This document shows positions 1 through 6,390 of a stretch of 6,495 bases of DNA, piece after piece. The position numbers were made by a program, and so were the translations under genes. Location: positions 1-6,495 of the forward strand of contig DRJW01000048.1 of assembly GCA_011052055.1 (NCBI GenBank). The letters are read 5' to 3'. The notes beneath the pieces were generated by a model. That model searched no databases. It saw nothing but the letters and a program-made list of their open reading frames with translations, and was not told where the DNA came from. The stretch comes from Nitrospirota bacterium (GTDB lineage Bacteria; Nitrospinota_A; UBA7883). Position 1 is the stretch's first letter, and every line of letters begins with the position of its first letter.

Positions 1-773
1 CCAAACCTGTTTTTTACACCGCGCAAAATCCGGTACGCCCCCCCCTTCTCCCCTTCGAAGTAGAGAACGGTGTCCACCATATGCTCTAACAGACGTGGCC
101 CGGCGATGGCGCCTTCTTTGGTGACATGGCCGATCAGAACCATTGGGATTCCGGTCGCCTTGCAAAGATTCAGCAGTCTGCCCGCCGCTTCTCGCACCTG
201 CCCCACGGTTCCGGGCGCCGAGGAGAGCTGGCCTGTATATATGGTCTGGATAGAATCGATAATCACAAGGTTCGGTTTTACGCTCATTATGTGGCGCTCA
301 ATCTCCTCTACCTGGGTCTCTGGAAGAGCGAGAATATTGTCGGAAACAAGCCCCAATCTTTCCCCCCGCATTTTTATCTGGTTGGGCGATTCTTCGCCGG
401 AGACGTAAAGCACGACGCCGCTTTTGGCCACATGACCCGCCACCTGCAATAGGAGAGTCGATTTGCCGATGCCAGGATCTCCGCCGACCAGCGTGAAAGA
501 CCCCGCCACTATCCCTCCGCCCAGCGTCCTGTCTAGCTCGCCTGAGCCGGTGGAAATACGGTTCGAGCCGTTCGCTGTAACTTTCGATAAGGCTACAGGC
601 TCTTGATGGCCGTCCGTCACAGACCAGCGTTTGCGGGTTTCCGTCATGGATGCGGGGCTTTGTATCTCTTCGCTCAACGAGTCCCACTGGCCGCACGAAG
701 GGCATCTACCTAACCATTTCGAGGTCGTAAAACCGCATGCCTGACAGACATAGGTCGAAGAAGTTTTGGCCAT
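1..773 (-). CDS. radA: DNA repair protein RadA (Sms), N-terminal part, cut by window edge
   Basis: RadA is a cytoplasmic RecA-like ATPase that helps process branched recombination intermediates and extends strand exchange with RecA. The visible 257 codons start at ATG 773-771, with an in-frame TAA directly upstream, so the start cannot lie further out. Residues 10-27 form the zinc finger (C10, C13, C24, C27, in the pattern CQACG...RCPSCGQW). Walker A is GDPGIGKST at 98-106 with K104. The Walker B strand is LVIIDSIQT at 169-177 with D173. The RadA-specific KNRFG motif lies at 254-258 and ends exactly at the window edge. The C-terminal Lon-protease-like domain that completes the usual length of about 450 residues is outside the window, so nothing suggests a broken gene. 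No clear Shine-Dalgarno precedes the ATG. A run of eight G occurs at codons around 242-246 (plus-strand C run 38-45). Assignment is firm from the motifs and their order. Confidence 0.97.
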   Translation of the reverse strand, partial: MAKTSSTYVCQACGFTTSKWLGRCPSCGQWDSLSEEIQSPASMTETRKRWSVTDGHQEPVALSKVTANGSNRISTGSGELDRTLGGGIVAGSFTLVGGDPGIGKSTLLLQVAGHVAKSGVVLYVSGEESPNQIKMRGERLGLVSDNILALPETQVEEIERHIMSVKPNLVIIDSIQTIYTGQLSSAPGTVGQVREAAGRLLNLCKATGIPMVLIGHVTKEGAIAGPRLLEHMVDTVLYFEGEKGGAYRILRGVKNRF

Positions 774-845
774 TTATACTTTTTTAATCAATAAAAAACA
801 TCTCTATTTTTTAAAAGTTAATGAAACATGTGTACGGGAAGGGTG
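774..845. other. AT-rich gap between DUF4124 gene and radA
   Basis: This 72-bp gap separates the TAA of the DUF4124 gene from the ATG of radA, both on the minus strand. It is very AT-rich on the radA side (about 774-822), with several A or T runs. I see no stable hairpin with a T-tract and no good -35/-10 pair, and there is no Shine-Dalgarno directly before radA. Readthrough from the upstream gene, or a weak promoter here, could each supply radA transcription. The sequence does not decide between them. Confidence 0.5.
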
Positions 846-1601
846 TTATTGTTTTTGTCCTATTTCAGACTCCGCCGCCTCTCCGGGCTTTCGGATTTCG
901 CCGGTTTTTCTATTTCGTATCAACTCCTGAGCGCCTTCGGGCGGTTTTTGTCCCTTGCCGGGAGGGGCTACTACATCGCCGTAGGCCCACACCAGCCTGC
1001 TCTTGTACCCGGCAATTTCTTTCGGATCAAGATCAATTTCATATTCAAAGGTTCCTGTCTCGCCGGGGTTTAGCTGATCTGGACGCTTTTTACCTCCTGT
1101 AAACGGTATGGCCAGGTCGGCCCCTCTGGTACGGTCTTTTTTAAACACAATAACGTCCAGCCGGATACCTGCGACAGGCTGGTTGAACTGGTTTTTTATT
1201 GTCGCCACTATCAAAGCCCTGCCACTTAACGATGGCTGTATTTTAAGGTCGCCGACCATGACAATCGCCTTGGCGCCTGGCGATTTGTCGTTATTTCCCG
1301 CGCTGGTTTTATTTGGAGCCAGTTTCGTTTCTACAGGCTTTTTTTCTTTTTCCTTTCCTTTTTCAAATCCGTAATATTCAGCCGGTGATATCTGCTCTTT
1401 GTCCCTGTCTGGGATGACTCGCTTTTGCGCCTTGGCGGGAGCGGTTTTCAGGGCGCAGGGCTGATCGGTGTATCGGACATTGCCCTGGTCATCGACCCGT
1501 TTGTAAACCTGTGAGTAGGCGAAGCCGGGTGAGGAGAGAAAAAACAGGGCTGTAATAAACCCGGCGAGACGAATCGATTTTATATAACCTGGAAAAACCA
1601 T
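846..1601 (-). CDS. exported DUF4124-domain protein with C-terminal Ig-like (FxLYD-like) region
   Basis: The function is unknown. Residues 1-30 form a signal peptide: basic positions K8 and R11, a hydrophobic stretch at 13-22, then SSPGFAYS before a likely cleavage near 30, so the protein should act in the periplasm or envelope. Residues 31-49 (VYKRVDDQGNVRYTDQPC) match the start of DUF4124, a small beta-rich domain found at the N terminus of many exported proteobacterial proteins. A Lys/Glu/Pro-rich linker covers about 55-110. Residues 115-215 look like an Ig-type fold of the FxLYD kind: 'ALIVATIKNQFNQPVAGIRL' at 129-148 is followed by a PGETGTFEYEIDL segment near 179-191. The FxLYD relation is my inference from pattern. 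The only cysteine is C49. The ATG at 1599-1601 follows an extended -10 element after only five bases, with no Shine-Dalgarno, so translation is probably leaderless. It lies 72 bp upstream of radA, but no functional link is evident. Confidence 0.85.
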   Translation of the reverse strand: MVFPGYIKSIRLAGFITALFFLSSPGFAYSQVYKRVDDQGNVRYTDQPCALKTAPAKAQKRVIPDRDKEQISPAEYYGFEKGKEKEKKPVETKLAPNKTSAGNNDKSPGAKAIVMVGDLKIQPSLSGRALIVATIKNQFNQPVAGIRLDVIVFKKDRTRGADLAIPFTGGKKRPDQLNPGETGTFEYEIDLDPKEIAGYKSRLVWAYGDVVAPPGKGQKPPEGAQELIRNRKTGEIRKPGEAAESEIGQKQ

Positions 1602-1606
1602 TCCCG

Positions 1607-1635
1607 ATTATACCATCGCGCCCTGTCTCAGGAAA
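1607..1635 (-). promoter_or_regulatory. extended -10 promoter for the DUF4124 gene
   Basis: Read on the minus strand, a perfect TATAAT lies at 1612-1607, preceded by TGG (1615-1613), which makes an extended -10 (TGnTATAAT). A weak -35 candidate, TTTCCT, lies at 1635-1630 with a 17-bp spacer. The distance from the -10 to the ATG (1601-1599) is five bases, so the predicted transcription start falls at or next to the A of the ATG. The match is seen directly; promoter activity and the leaderless transcript are inferred. Confidence 0.6.
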
Positions 1636-1651
1636 ATATTAGCGGAATGTA

Positions 1652-1680
1652 TCGCCATGATTGCGATGGAATGGTACTAT
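1652..1680 (+). promoter_or_regulatory. possible promoter for the CHASE2 adenylate cyclase gene
   Basis: TCGCCA at 1652-1657 (four of six matches to TTGACA) and TACTAT at 1675-1680 (four of six to TATAAT) are separated by 17 bp. Transcription from here would start near 1687 and favour the GTG start at 1712 over the TTG at 1661. It lies beside the oppositely directed DUF4124 promoter, so the two could influence each other. Both boxes are imperfect and the call is weak. Confidence 0.3.
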
Positions 1681-1711
1681 TCCCAGGATCGTTCCACAAC
1701 GGGGAAAAGTA

Positions 1712-3955
1712 GTGACATTCAACAGGATATATGCTGGTTGGCTTATCGTCCTTGCGGTCACAGCGTTTAATCCCCCGTTGTTCATAGAGGCGTTCGATCT
1801 TAAAATCTATGATCTTCTTGTGCGCTATTCCGCGCCCAATCGTCCAGACCCGCGAATCATCATCGTGGGAATCGACCAGAAATCACTGGACGTTTTCGGA
1901 AGATGGCCCTGGCCCAGGGACAAAATCGGAGAAGTAATCGAAAAACTGGAGGGGTTCGGCGCCAGAGTCATAGCGCTCGATATGACGTTTCATACGCATA
2001 CAGACTTCGAAAATATCGCCCTGATGGACAAGATCGACGCGGAGATCGTCAAAGAGAAAATCGATATCGATAATCCGAAGTTCTACGGGAAATTCGGACA
2101 GCTTAAAAACAACGTGTCCAGGGATAGAGCGCTGGCAGGCTCGATAGGAAAAGCGGGTAATGTGGTGACCGGTTTTTTCTTCGAGGATATAAAAAAAGAA
2201 GTGTCTAAAACCGGTAGTAAAGAAAAAGCTATCAAAGAAACTCTTCGCCCCTTCAGGATAAAAACGGTCAGGCGCTCAGCCGACAGCAGGGACGCGAGCC
2301 TATGGTTTAAAGCGGCCGGAGCGGAGCCGAACATCCTCGTTATCCAGAAAGCCGGCGCCGCCTCCGGGTTTCTTAACACATGGACAGATATCGACGGAAT
2401 AATCCGTAGCCACCCGATGATTTATGAGTTCAACGGCGATTACTACCCTTCCCTCTCCCTGGCGTCGGTCATCGCCTACTCTGGCGCCATAAGCTCCACA
2501 CAGCTTGTTTTCACTCATGGCATGCTAGAAGGGATAGATATAAAGGGTAAATTTCTCGCTACGGACCCTTACGGGCGGATCCTGCTCCGTTATCATGGGC
2601 CCGACTCCACTTTTCCTGTGGTATCGATCGCCGATATCATGAGCGAGTCTTTGGAAAATGAGAAAATCAGGAAACAGATCGAAGGCAAGATTGCCATTGT
2701 CGGAGCCACCGCCACCAGTGTGTACGATTTAAGGGTAACGCCTCTTGGCATAACCGCAGGAGTGGAGATTCAGGCCAACGCCGCCTCCATGGCGCTTAAC
2801 CTCAACGCGATCACAAAATTCGGGTGGCAGAAAGTCATGGACATTATACTGGCGCTCACTCTGGGCATTTTTATGTGGTGGGCCCTGCCGAGGATGAAAG
2901 TGCTCACAGGAGTGGTCGTCACGACGCTTCTAATGGGGGGGCTTTTCTGGTTTAATTTTCTCCAGTTCAACGTAAACTCCATCTGGCTAAACAGCGTAAT
3001 TCCGGGGATAGCCATTGTCATGGGCTTTATAAGCGTAACCACAAGCCAGTATATTACAGAGCAGAGATCCAAGCGTTTCATCCAGGGCGCGTTCGGAAGG
3101 TATCTCTCCCCGAAAGTCATACACCAGATCGTAGAAAACCCCGACCTGCTTCAACTGGGCGGAGAAAAACGGGTGATGACCGCTTTTTTCACCGACGTGG
3201 CGGGGTTCACCACTATTTCTGAAAAACTGGAGCCGAACGAGCTTGTGACTTTGCTAAACGACTATCTCACAAAGATGACTGATGTGATCCATGAGTTTGA
3301 CGGCACTGTGGACAAGTTTGAAGGCGACGCCATCATCGCTTTTTGGGGCGCTCCTTTGCTGATAGAAAACCATACGGAAATGTGCATGCGCGCCGCTGTC
3401 AAGATGCAAAAAGTAATAACTGAGTCGAAGAAAAAATGGATCGAAGATTGGAGCGCCGGCCTTGCCACCCGGATGGGGATTAACACCGGCCCGATGGTGG
3501 TGGGAAACATGGGCTCAAAAGAAAGAATGGATTACACCATGATGGGCGATTCGGTGAACCTTGCGGCCCGCCTTGAAGGAGCCAACAAATATTACGGCTC
3601 AAAAATACTCGTATCCGAGTTCAGTTACCGGGAGGCTCCTCAAAACGCTTTTTTGTTCCGTGAGCTGGATCAGGTTCGGGTGCAGGGTAAAAAAAATGCG
3701 GTTCGCCTGTATGAGCTGATTGACACGGTCGAGGAGGCGACGGACGAGCGCCGCCGTCTGACTGCGATGTTTGAAGAGGCTGTTATCGTCTTCCGCGCTA
3801 AAAAATTCGAGGAGGCCAGGGAAAAATTCTCCAACTGCCACAAAGAAGGCGGAGAAAAGGACGTAGCGTGCGAACTTTACATCCAGAGACTCGATCATCT
3901 CTTAAACAATCCACCGCCGGATGACTGGGACGCGGTCTACGATCTGGCCAAGTAA
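1712..3955 (+). CDS. CHASE2-domain membrane adenylate cyclase (class III)
   Basis: It should convert ATP to cAMP in the cytoplasm in response to a signal sensed outside the inner membrane. Numbering is from GTG 1712 (747 residues). TM1 is at about 7-23. The extracytoplasmic CHASE2 domain spans about 25-345 and contains the hallmark FGRWPWPR at 62-69. Three membrane helices follow at about 372-391, 396-415 and 425-446, then the linker FGRYLSPKV. The cyclase domain is at about 485-670. It has both metal aspartates (D495 in FTDVAGFT, D539 in KFEGD), the adenine-specifying pair K535 and D613, the transition-state residues N616 and R620, and a lysine near 660. The Lys/Asp pair predicts ATP, not GTP. 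The tail at 675-747 is helical, TPR-like, and ends in PPPDDWDAVY. There is no HAMP domain. A TTG at 1661, right after an in-frame stop, would add 17 residues. I prefer GTG because GGGG lies seven bases before it and TM1 follows directly. The sensed ligand is unknown. Confidence 0.95.
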   Translation: MTFNRIYAGWLIVLAVTAFNPPLFIEAFDLKIYDLLVRYSAPNRPDPRIIIVGIDQKSLDVFGRWPWPRDKIGEVIEKLEGFGARVIALDMTFHTHTDFENIALMDKIDAEIVKEKIDIDNPKFYGKFGQLKNNVSRDRALAGSIGKAGNVVTGFFFEDIKKEVSKTGSKEKAIKETLRPFRIKTVRRSADSRDASLWFKAAGAEPNILVIQKAGAASGFLNTWTDIDGIIRSHPMIYEFNGDYYPSLSLASVIAYSGAISSTQLVFTHGMLEGIDIKGKFLATDPYGRILLRYHGPDSTFPVVSIADIMSESLENEKIRKQIEGKIAIVGATATSVYDLRVTPLGITAGVEIQANAASMALNLNAITKFGWQKVMDIILALTLGIFMWWALPRMKVLTGVVVTTLLMGGLFWFNFLQFNVNSIWLNSVIPGIAIVMGFISVTTSQYITEQRSKRFIQGAFGRYLSPKVIHQIVENPDLLQLGGEKRVMTAFFTDVAGFTTISEKLEPNELVTLLNDYLTKMTDVIHEFDGTVDKFEGDAIIAFWGAPLLIENHTEMCMRAAVKMQKVITESKKKWIEDWSAGLATRMGINTGPMVVGNMGSKERMDYTMMGDSVNLAARLEGANKYYGSKILVSEFSYREAPQNAFLFRELDQVRVQGKKNAVRLYELIDTVEEATDERRRLTAMFEEAVIVFRAKKFEEAREKFSNCHKEGGEKDVACELYIQRLDHLLNNPPPDDWDAVYDLAK

Positions 3956-3980
3956 AGCGGGGGAAACCGCGCGAACAAGG

Positions 3981-4892
3981 TTACTGATCGGGCGGCGCGG
4001 CATGAGCGACCCGCTCCACCACAGAGGCTCTTTTTAAAGAAGACGGATGGCCGAAAGAGCCTTCGGGATTGATCCTGTCCAGAATTGAAAACACAAGGTC
4101 GGCGCCATCAATCGATAATCCTGCTCTCTTAATGGATGAGGCCGCAAAAATATCGGCCTCTATTTCATGGGTGGAGTCCTCCGGGGCTCCGCCATCGGCC
4201 ACACTTAAGGCGTGGCCCATATACGAATGCCCCAGTTCATGGTAAATCACAAAAGCCACAGCCGAAGAAAACAGGTCTCCTGCGATTCGGGAAAAGTCCC
4301 CGCTTTTGGATAAACCATCGATATCCTCTTTTGTAATCAGATCGTCGGAACTATCGGTAAGGGCGTAGTAAACAATATCGTCAAGCGCCATGTCGAGCGC
4401 CTCAGGATCGTCAGAATAGAGAGCGGACGCCCAGGCCGCTTGCCATAACACCGCCAGAAGACCTTCGCTCACCACAACTGTCCTGTTGTATGCGTAAGCG
4501 GATATCAACGAATCGTCGCAGACCAGCGCCGAAATACCGGGCCCGTCCCCATCTTCGGGAGCGTCAGGATGACCGGCCAACGGAATATGATCCAAAACAC
4601 CTTCAGCGCTTCTTGCGACGAATTCGTTGAATTTGTCTATAACCTCAACGATTACACCCTCAAACCGGACATCCGCAAGTCCGCAGGCCGGATCGGATCG
4701 TAATTCAAGCTCATCGTCGGACAGCCCGGCCAATCTTGCCGCGCTGAAACTTTCAGATTGGCGACTGTTAGAGACCAGAGCCCCCGATTCGCTTTGCTGA
4801 CTCTGGACGGGTGTCACGCCGCACGCCGCTACCACCATAAAAGAGGACAACAACAAAATAGAGCGTACCAGGTTTGATCGCGAAATTTTCAT
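3981..4892 (-). CDS. M48-like zinc-peptidase lipoprotein
   Basis: This 303-residue protein is probably a membrane-anchored zinc metallopeptidase of the cell envelope. The signal peptide has basic residues K2, R5 and R10, a hydrophobic stretch at 11-22, and the lipobox VAAC with acylated C24. A Ser/Gln-rich linker (about 30-50) would follow the lipid anchor. The active-site motif HELGH is at 218-222 (zinc ligands H218 and H222, catalytic E219). EIEAD at 243-247 supplies the third ligand, E243. An HPSS motif at 282-285, and a SAYAYNRTVVVSEGLL segment at 131-146 resembling the M48 'NAFA...GLL' strand, fit the M48 (HtpX/Ste24/LoiP-type) order. Unlike HtpX or Ste24 it has no membrane helices besides the signal peptide. 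Long Asp/Ser/Glu-rich insertions (about 155-205) sit before the active site. The gene converges on the cyclase gene with a 25-bp gap and has its own promoter. The substrate is unknown. The peptidase call is strong by motif; exact family placement is less certain. Confidence 0.85.
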   Translation of the reverse strand: MKISRSNLVRSILLLSSFMVVAACGVTPVQSQQSESGALVSNSRQSESFSAARLAGLSDDELELRSDPACGLADVRFEGVIVEVIDKFNEFVARSAEGVLDHIPLAGHPDAPEDGDGPGISALVCDDSLISAYAYNRTVVVSEGLLAVLWQAAWASALYSDDPEALDMALDDIVYYALTDSSDDLITKEDIDGLSKSGDFSRIAGDLFSSAVAFVIYHELGHSYMGHALSVADGGAPEDSTHEIEADIFAASSIKRAGLSIDGADLVFSILDRINPEGSFGHPSSLKRASVVERVAHAAPPDQ

Positions 4893-4902
4893 AAGTCTTG
4901 CG

Positions 4903-4931
4903 ATTATAGCAGGTTAACTGTTTTTCATCAA
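4903..4931 (-). promoter_or_regulatory. extended -10 promoter for the M48-like lipoprotein gene
   Basis: On the minus strand, TTGATG (4931-4926, four of six to the -35 consensus), a 17-bp spacer and a perfect TATAAT (4908-4903) form a good sigma-70 promoter, reinforced by TGC (4911-4909) as an extended -10. T/A-rich sequence lies upstream. The expected transcription start is about 4896-4897, only four or five bases before the ATG (4892-4890), leaving no room for a Shine-Dalgarno. The boxes are seen directly; the start site is predicted. Confidence 0.7.
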
Positions 4932-4997
4932 TTACGCGGATTTTTTAAAATCACCGGTAACGATCAGGGTGCAAAGTTTAAGCCTTTTATTACAGCG

Positions 4998-5027
4998 AAC
5001 CGGGAGATAAAAATGCGCTCCCAGGTT
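4998..5027. terminator. hairpin directly after the AGCS symporter gene
   Basis: On the plus strand AACCGGGAG (4998-5006) pairs with CTCCC-A-GGTT (5018-5027): nine base pairs with one bulged A and an 11-base loop. It begins at the base next to the symporter stop codon. In the symporter direction no T-tract follows, so a classic intrinsic terminator is not supported. It may work as a U-poor terminator or as a 3'-end stabiliser of the mRNA. In the plus direction the following bases are moderately T-rich. Confidence 0.4.
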
Positions 5028-6365
5028 TCATCTCTTTTCCATATATCGTTTCGTCTCCGCCACTATCACGGGCGACAGGGCCAGCAGGCCGATAAGGTTC
5101 GGAAAGGCCATCAGCGCGTTGGCTATGTCTGAAAAGAGCCATACAACATCAAGCTTTAACACCGCCCCTACCACTATCAAAACGCAAAACAGGATTTTGT
5201 ACGGTATCGATCCTTTAATCCCGACAAGAGACTCTAAAGCCCGCTCTCCGTAGTAGCTCCAGCCCAACAGCGACGAGTAGGCGAAAAACACCAGCGACAA
5301 CGATACAATGACACCGCCATACCCAGAGTTTAGCGCGGTTGAAAAAGCTTTCGTAGTCAGGGTGGCGCCGTTTAATCCGCTATCCCACACACCGGAGCAG
5401 ATAATAACCAGCGCTGTCATTGTGCAGACTATGAGCGTGTCAATAAATGTCTGGGTCATCGAAACCAGCGCCTGAGAGACCGGCTCGTTTGTTTTTGCGG
5501 CCGCCGCCGCGATGGGAGAAGAGCCAAGTCCCGACTCGTTCGAGAAAATACCACGCGCCACTCCCATCCGAAGCGCGATCCATACAGAAGCCCCGGCGAA
5601 TCCTCCAGAGGCGGCCGTTTTTGTAAAAGCGCTCTCAAAAATCAGGGCGAACGCGCCAGGAATCTTTCCCGCCATAAGGGCAAGAATGTATAGCGAAACG
5701 GCGCAGTAAGAGATAATCATGAGCGGAACGATGGCGGAGGCGACCCGGCCTATCCGTTTTATGCCGCCAAGAATCACAACAGCGGTTAATATGGCCAGCG
5801 CTATCCCGGTCGCAAGTTTTGGCGCTCCAAACGCGCTGTTTAACGCATCGGCCACAGAGTTGGACTGCGCCATGTTCCCGATCCCGAACGAGGCGACGCA
5901 TGCGAAGACCGCGAAAACGCTTGCGAGAAACTTCCAGAAAGGGTTATCGCCGATAGCGGCGATATATACCATCGGCCCCCCGGCCATATTCCCTTTTTCA
6001 TCACGATACCGGTACTTCACCGCCACCAGAGCCTCCGCAAATTTGGTGGCCATCCCCACAAGGCCGGTGACCCACATCCAGAAGACAGCCCCCGGCCCTC
6101 CCACCGCAATGGCGGTTGCGACACCGGCGATGTTGCCTGTCCCGACAGTCGCCGAAAGGGCAGTCATCAGGGCCTGAAAGTGGGATATGTCGCCCTCGCC
6201 TTCGCGCTCTTTACGTTTTATCAAGGCAAGGTCAAGCGCCTTGAATAACAACCGGAACTGCAAGCCGCGCAGAATCACGGTAAGATAAAAGCCGACGCCA
6301 AGAAGCAGGATTATTAAAGGCAGGCCCCAGACGTATGAGTCGATCGCGTTCAGAATATCAAGCAA
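5028..6365 (-). CDS. alsT: alanine/glycine:cation symporter (AGCS family)
   Basis: This inner-membrane secondary transporter imports alanine or glycine, usually with Na+ (sometimes H+). The 445 residues match the usual family length of about 440-480 and are largely hydrophobic, consistent with a polytopic helical fold. Family motifs appear in order: VGTGNIAGVATAI at 74-86, GGPGAVFWMWVTG at 89-101, AGGPMVYI at 128-135, ARGIFSNESGLGSSP at 270-284 and GWSYYGERALE at 368-378. No conserved motif looks damaged. The start is TTG at 6365-6363, because AAAGGAG lies seven bases upstream and no in-frame ATG precedes it. The gene stands alone, with the M48-like lipoprotein gene 135 bp downstream under its own promoter. 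Its leader (6366-6495) holds a repeat-rich stretch of unknown role. I looked for a glycine riboswitch there and did not find one. Alanine versus glycine preference cannot be read from the sequence. Confidence 0.95.
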   Translation of the reverse strand: MLDILNAIDSYVWGLPLIILLLGVGFYLTVILRGLQFRLLFKALDLALIKRKEREGEGDISHFQALMTALSATVGTGNIAGVATAIAVGGPGAVFWMWVTGLVGMATKFAEALVAVKYRYRDEKGNMAGGPMVYIAAIGDNPFWKFLASVFAVFACVASFGIGNMAQSNSVADALNSAFGAPKLATGIALAILTAVVILGGIKRIGRVASAIVPLMIISYCAVSLYILALMAGKIPGAFALIFESAFTKTAASGGFAGASVWIALRMGVARGIFSNESGLGSSPIAAAAAKTNEPVSQALVSMTQTFIDTLIVCTMTALVIICSGVWDSGLNGATLTTKAFSTALNSGYGGVIVSLSLVFFAYSSLLGWSYYGERALESLVGIKGSIPYKILFCVLIVVGAVLKLDVVWLFSDIANALMAFPNLIGLLALSPVIVAETKRYMEKR

Positions 6366-6372
6366 AGGCCGG

Positions 6373-6379
6373 CTCCTTT
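6373..6379 (-). promoter_or_regulatory. strong Shine-Dalgarno deciding a TTG start for alsT
   Basis: AAAGGAG (minus strand, 6379-6373) sits seven bases before TTG 6365-6363. The nearest upstream ATG (6387-6385) is in another frame and meets TGA after nine codons, so it cannot start the symporter. This supports TTG as the true initiation codon. It is the clearest ribosome-binding site in the window. Confidence 0.75.
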
Positions 6380-6390
6380 ATACACATATG

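Noticed and set aside
821..1102. 93-codon plus-strand frame across the 3' end of the DUF4124 gene
   Set aside because: It overlaps the real minus-strand gene, lacks a domain and has an Arg/Phe-rich composition typical of a shadow frame.
2061..2070. TCGATATCGA palindrome
   Set aside because: It lies inside the CHASE2 coding region at the codons for IDID. A ten-base palindrome here is readily explained by coding sequence.
2935..2941. Run of seven G in the cyclase gene
   Set aside because: It encodes part of GG in a membrane helix and the frame is intact. It is shorter than the radA run and gives no sign of phase variation.
3957..3970. GCGG/CCGC inverted repeat between the convergent cyclase and lipoprotein genes
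   Set aside because: There are only four base pairs and no T-run on either strand. An alternative pairing of CCGCGC with GCGCGG (3995-4000) has a long loop. Neither supports a terminator call.
5719..6177. 152-codon open frame on the plus strand opposite the symporter gene
   Set aside because: It is antisense to clear AGCS motifs and its product shows no recognisable domain. The open frame reflects the codon bias of the real gene. The same applies to other overlapping frames, such as 298-705 minus and 2770-3120 minus.
6358..6387. Nine-codon mini-ORF (ATG to TGA) overlapping the alsT start
   Set aside because: It has no Shine-Dalgarno of its own and no sign of conservation. The ATG arises in sequence better explained by the alsT ribosome site.
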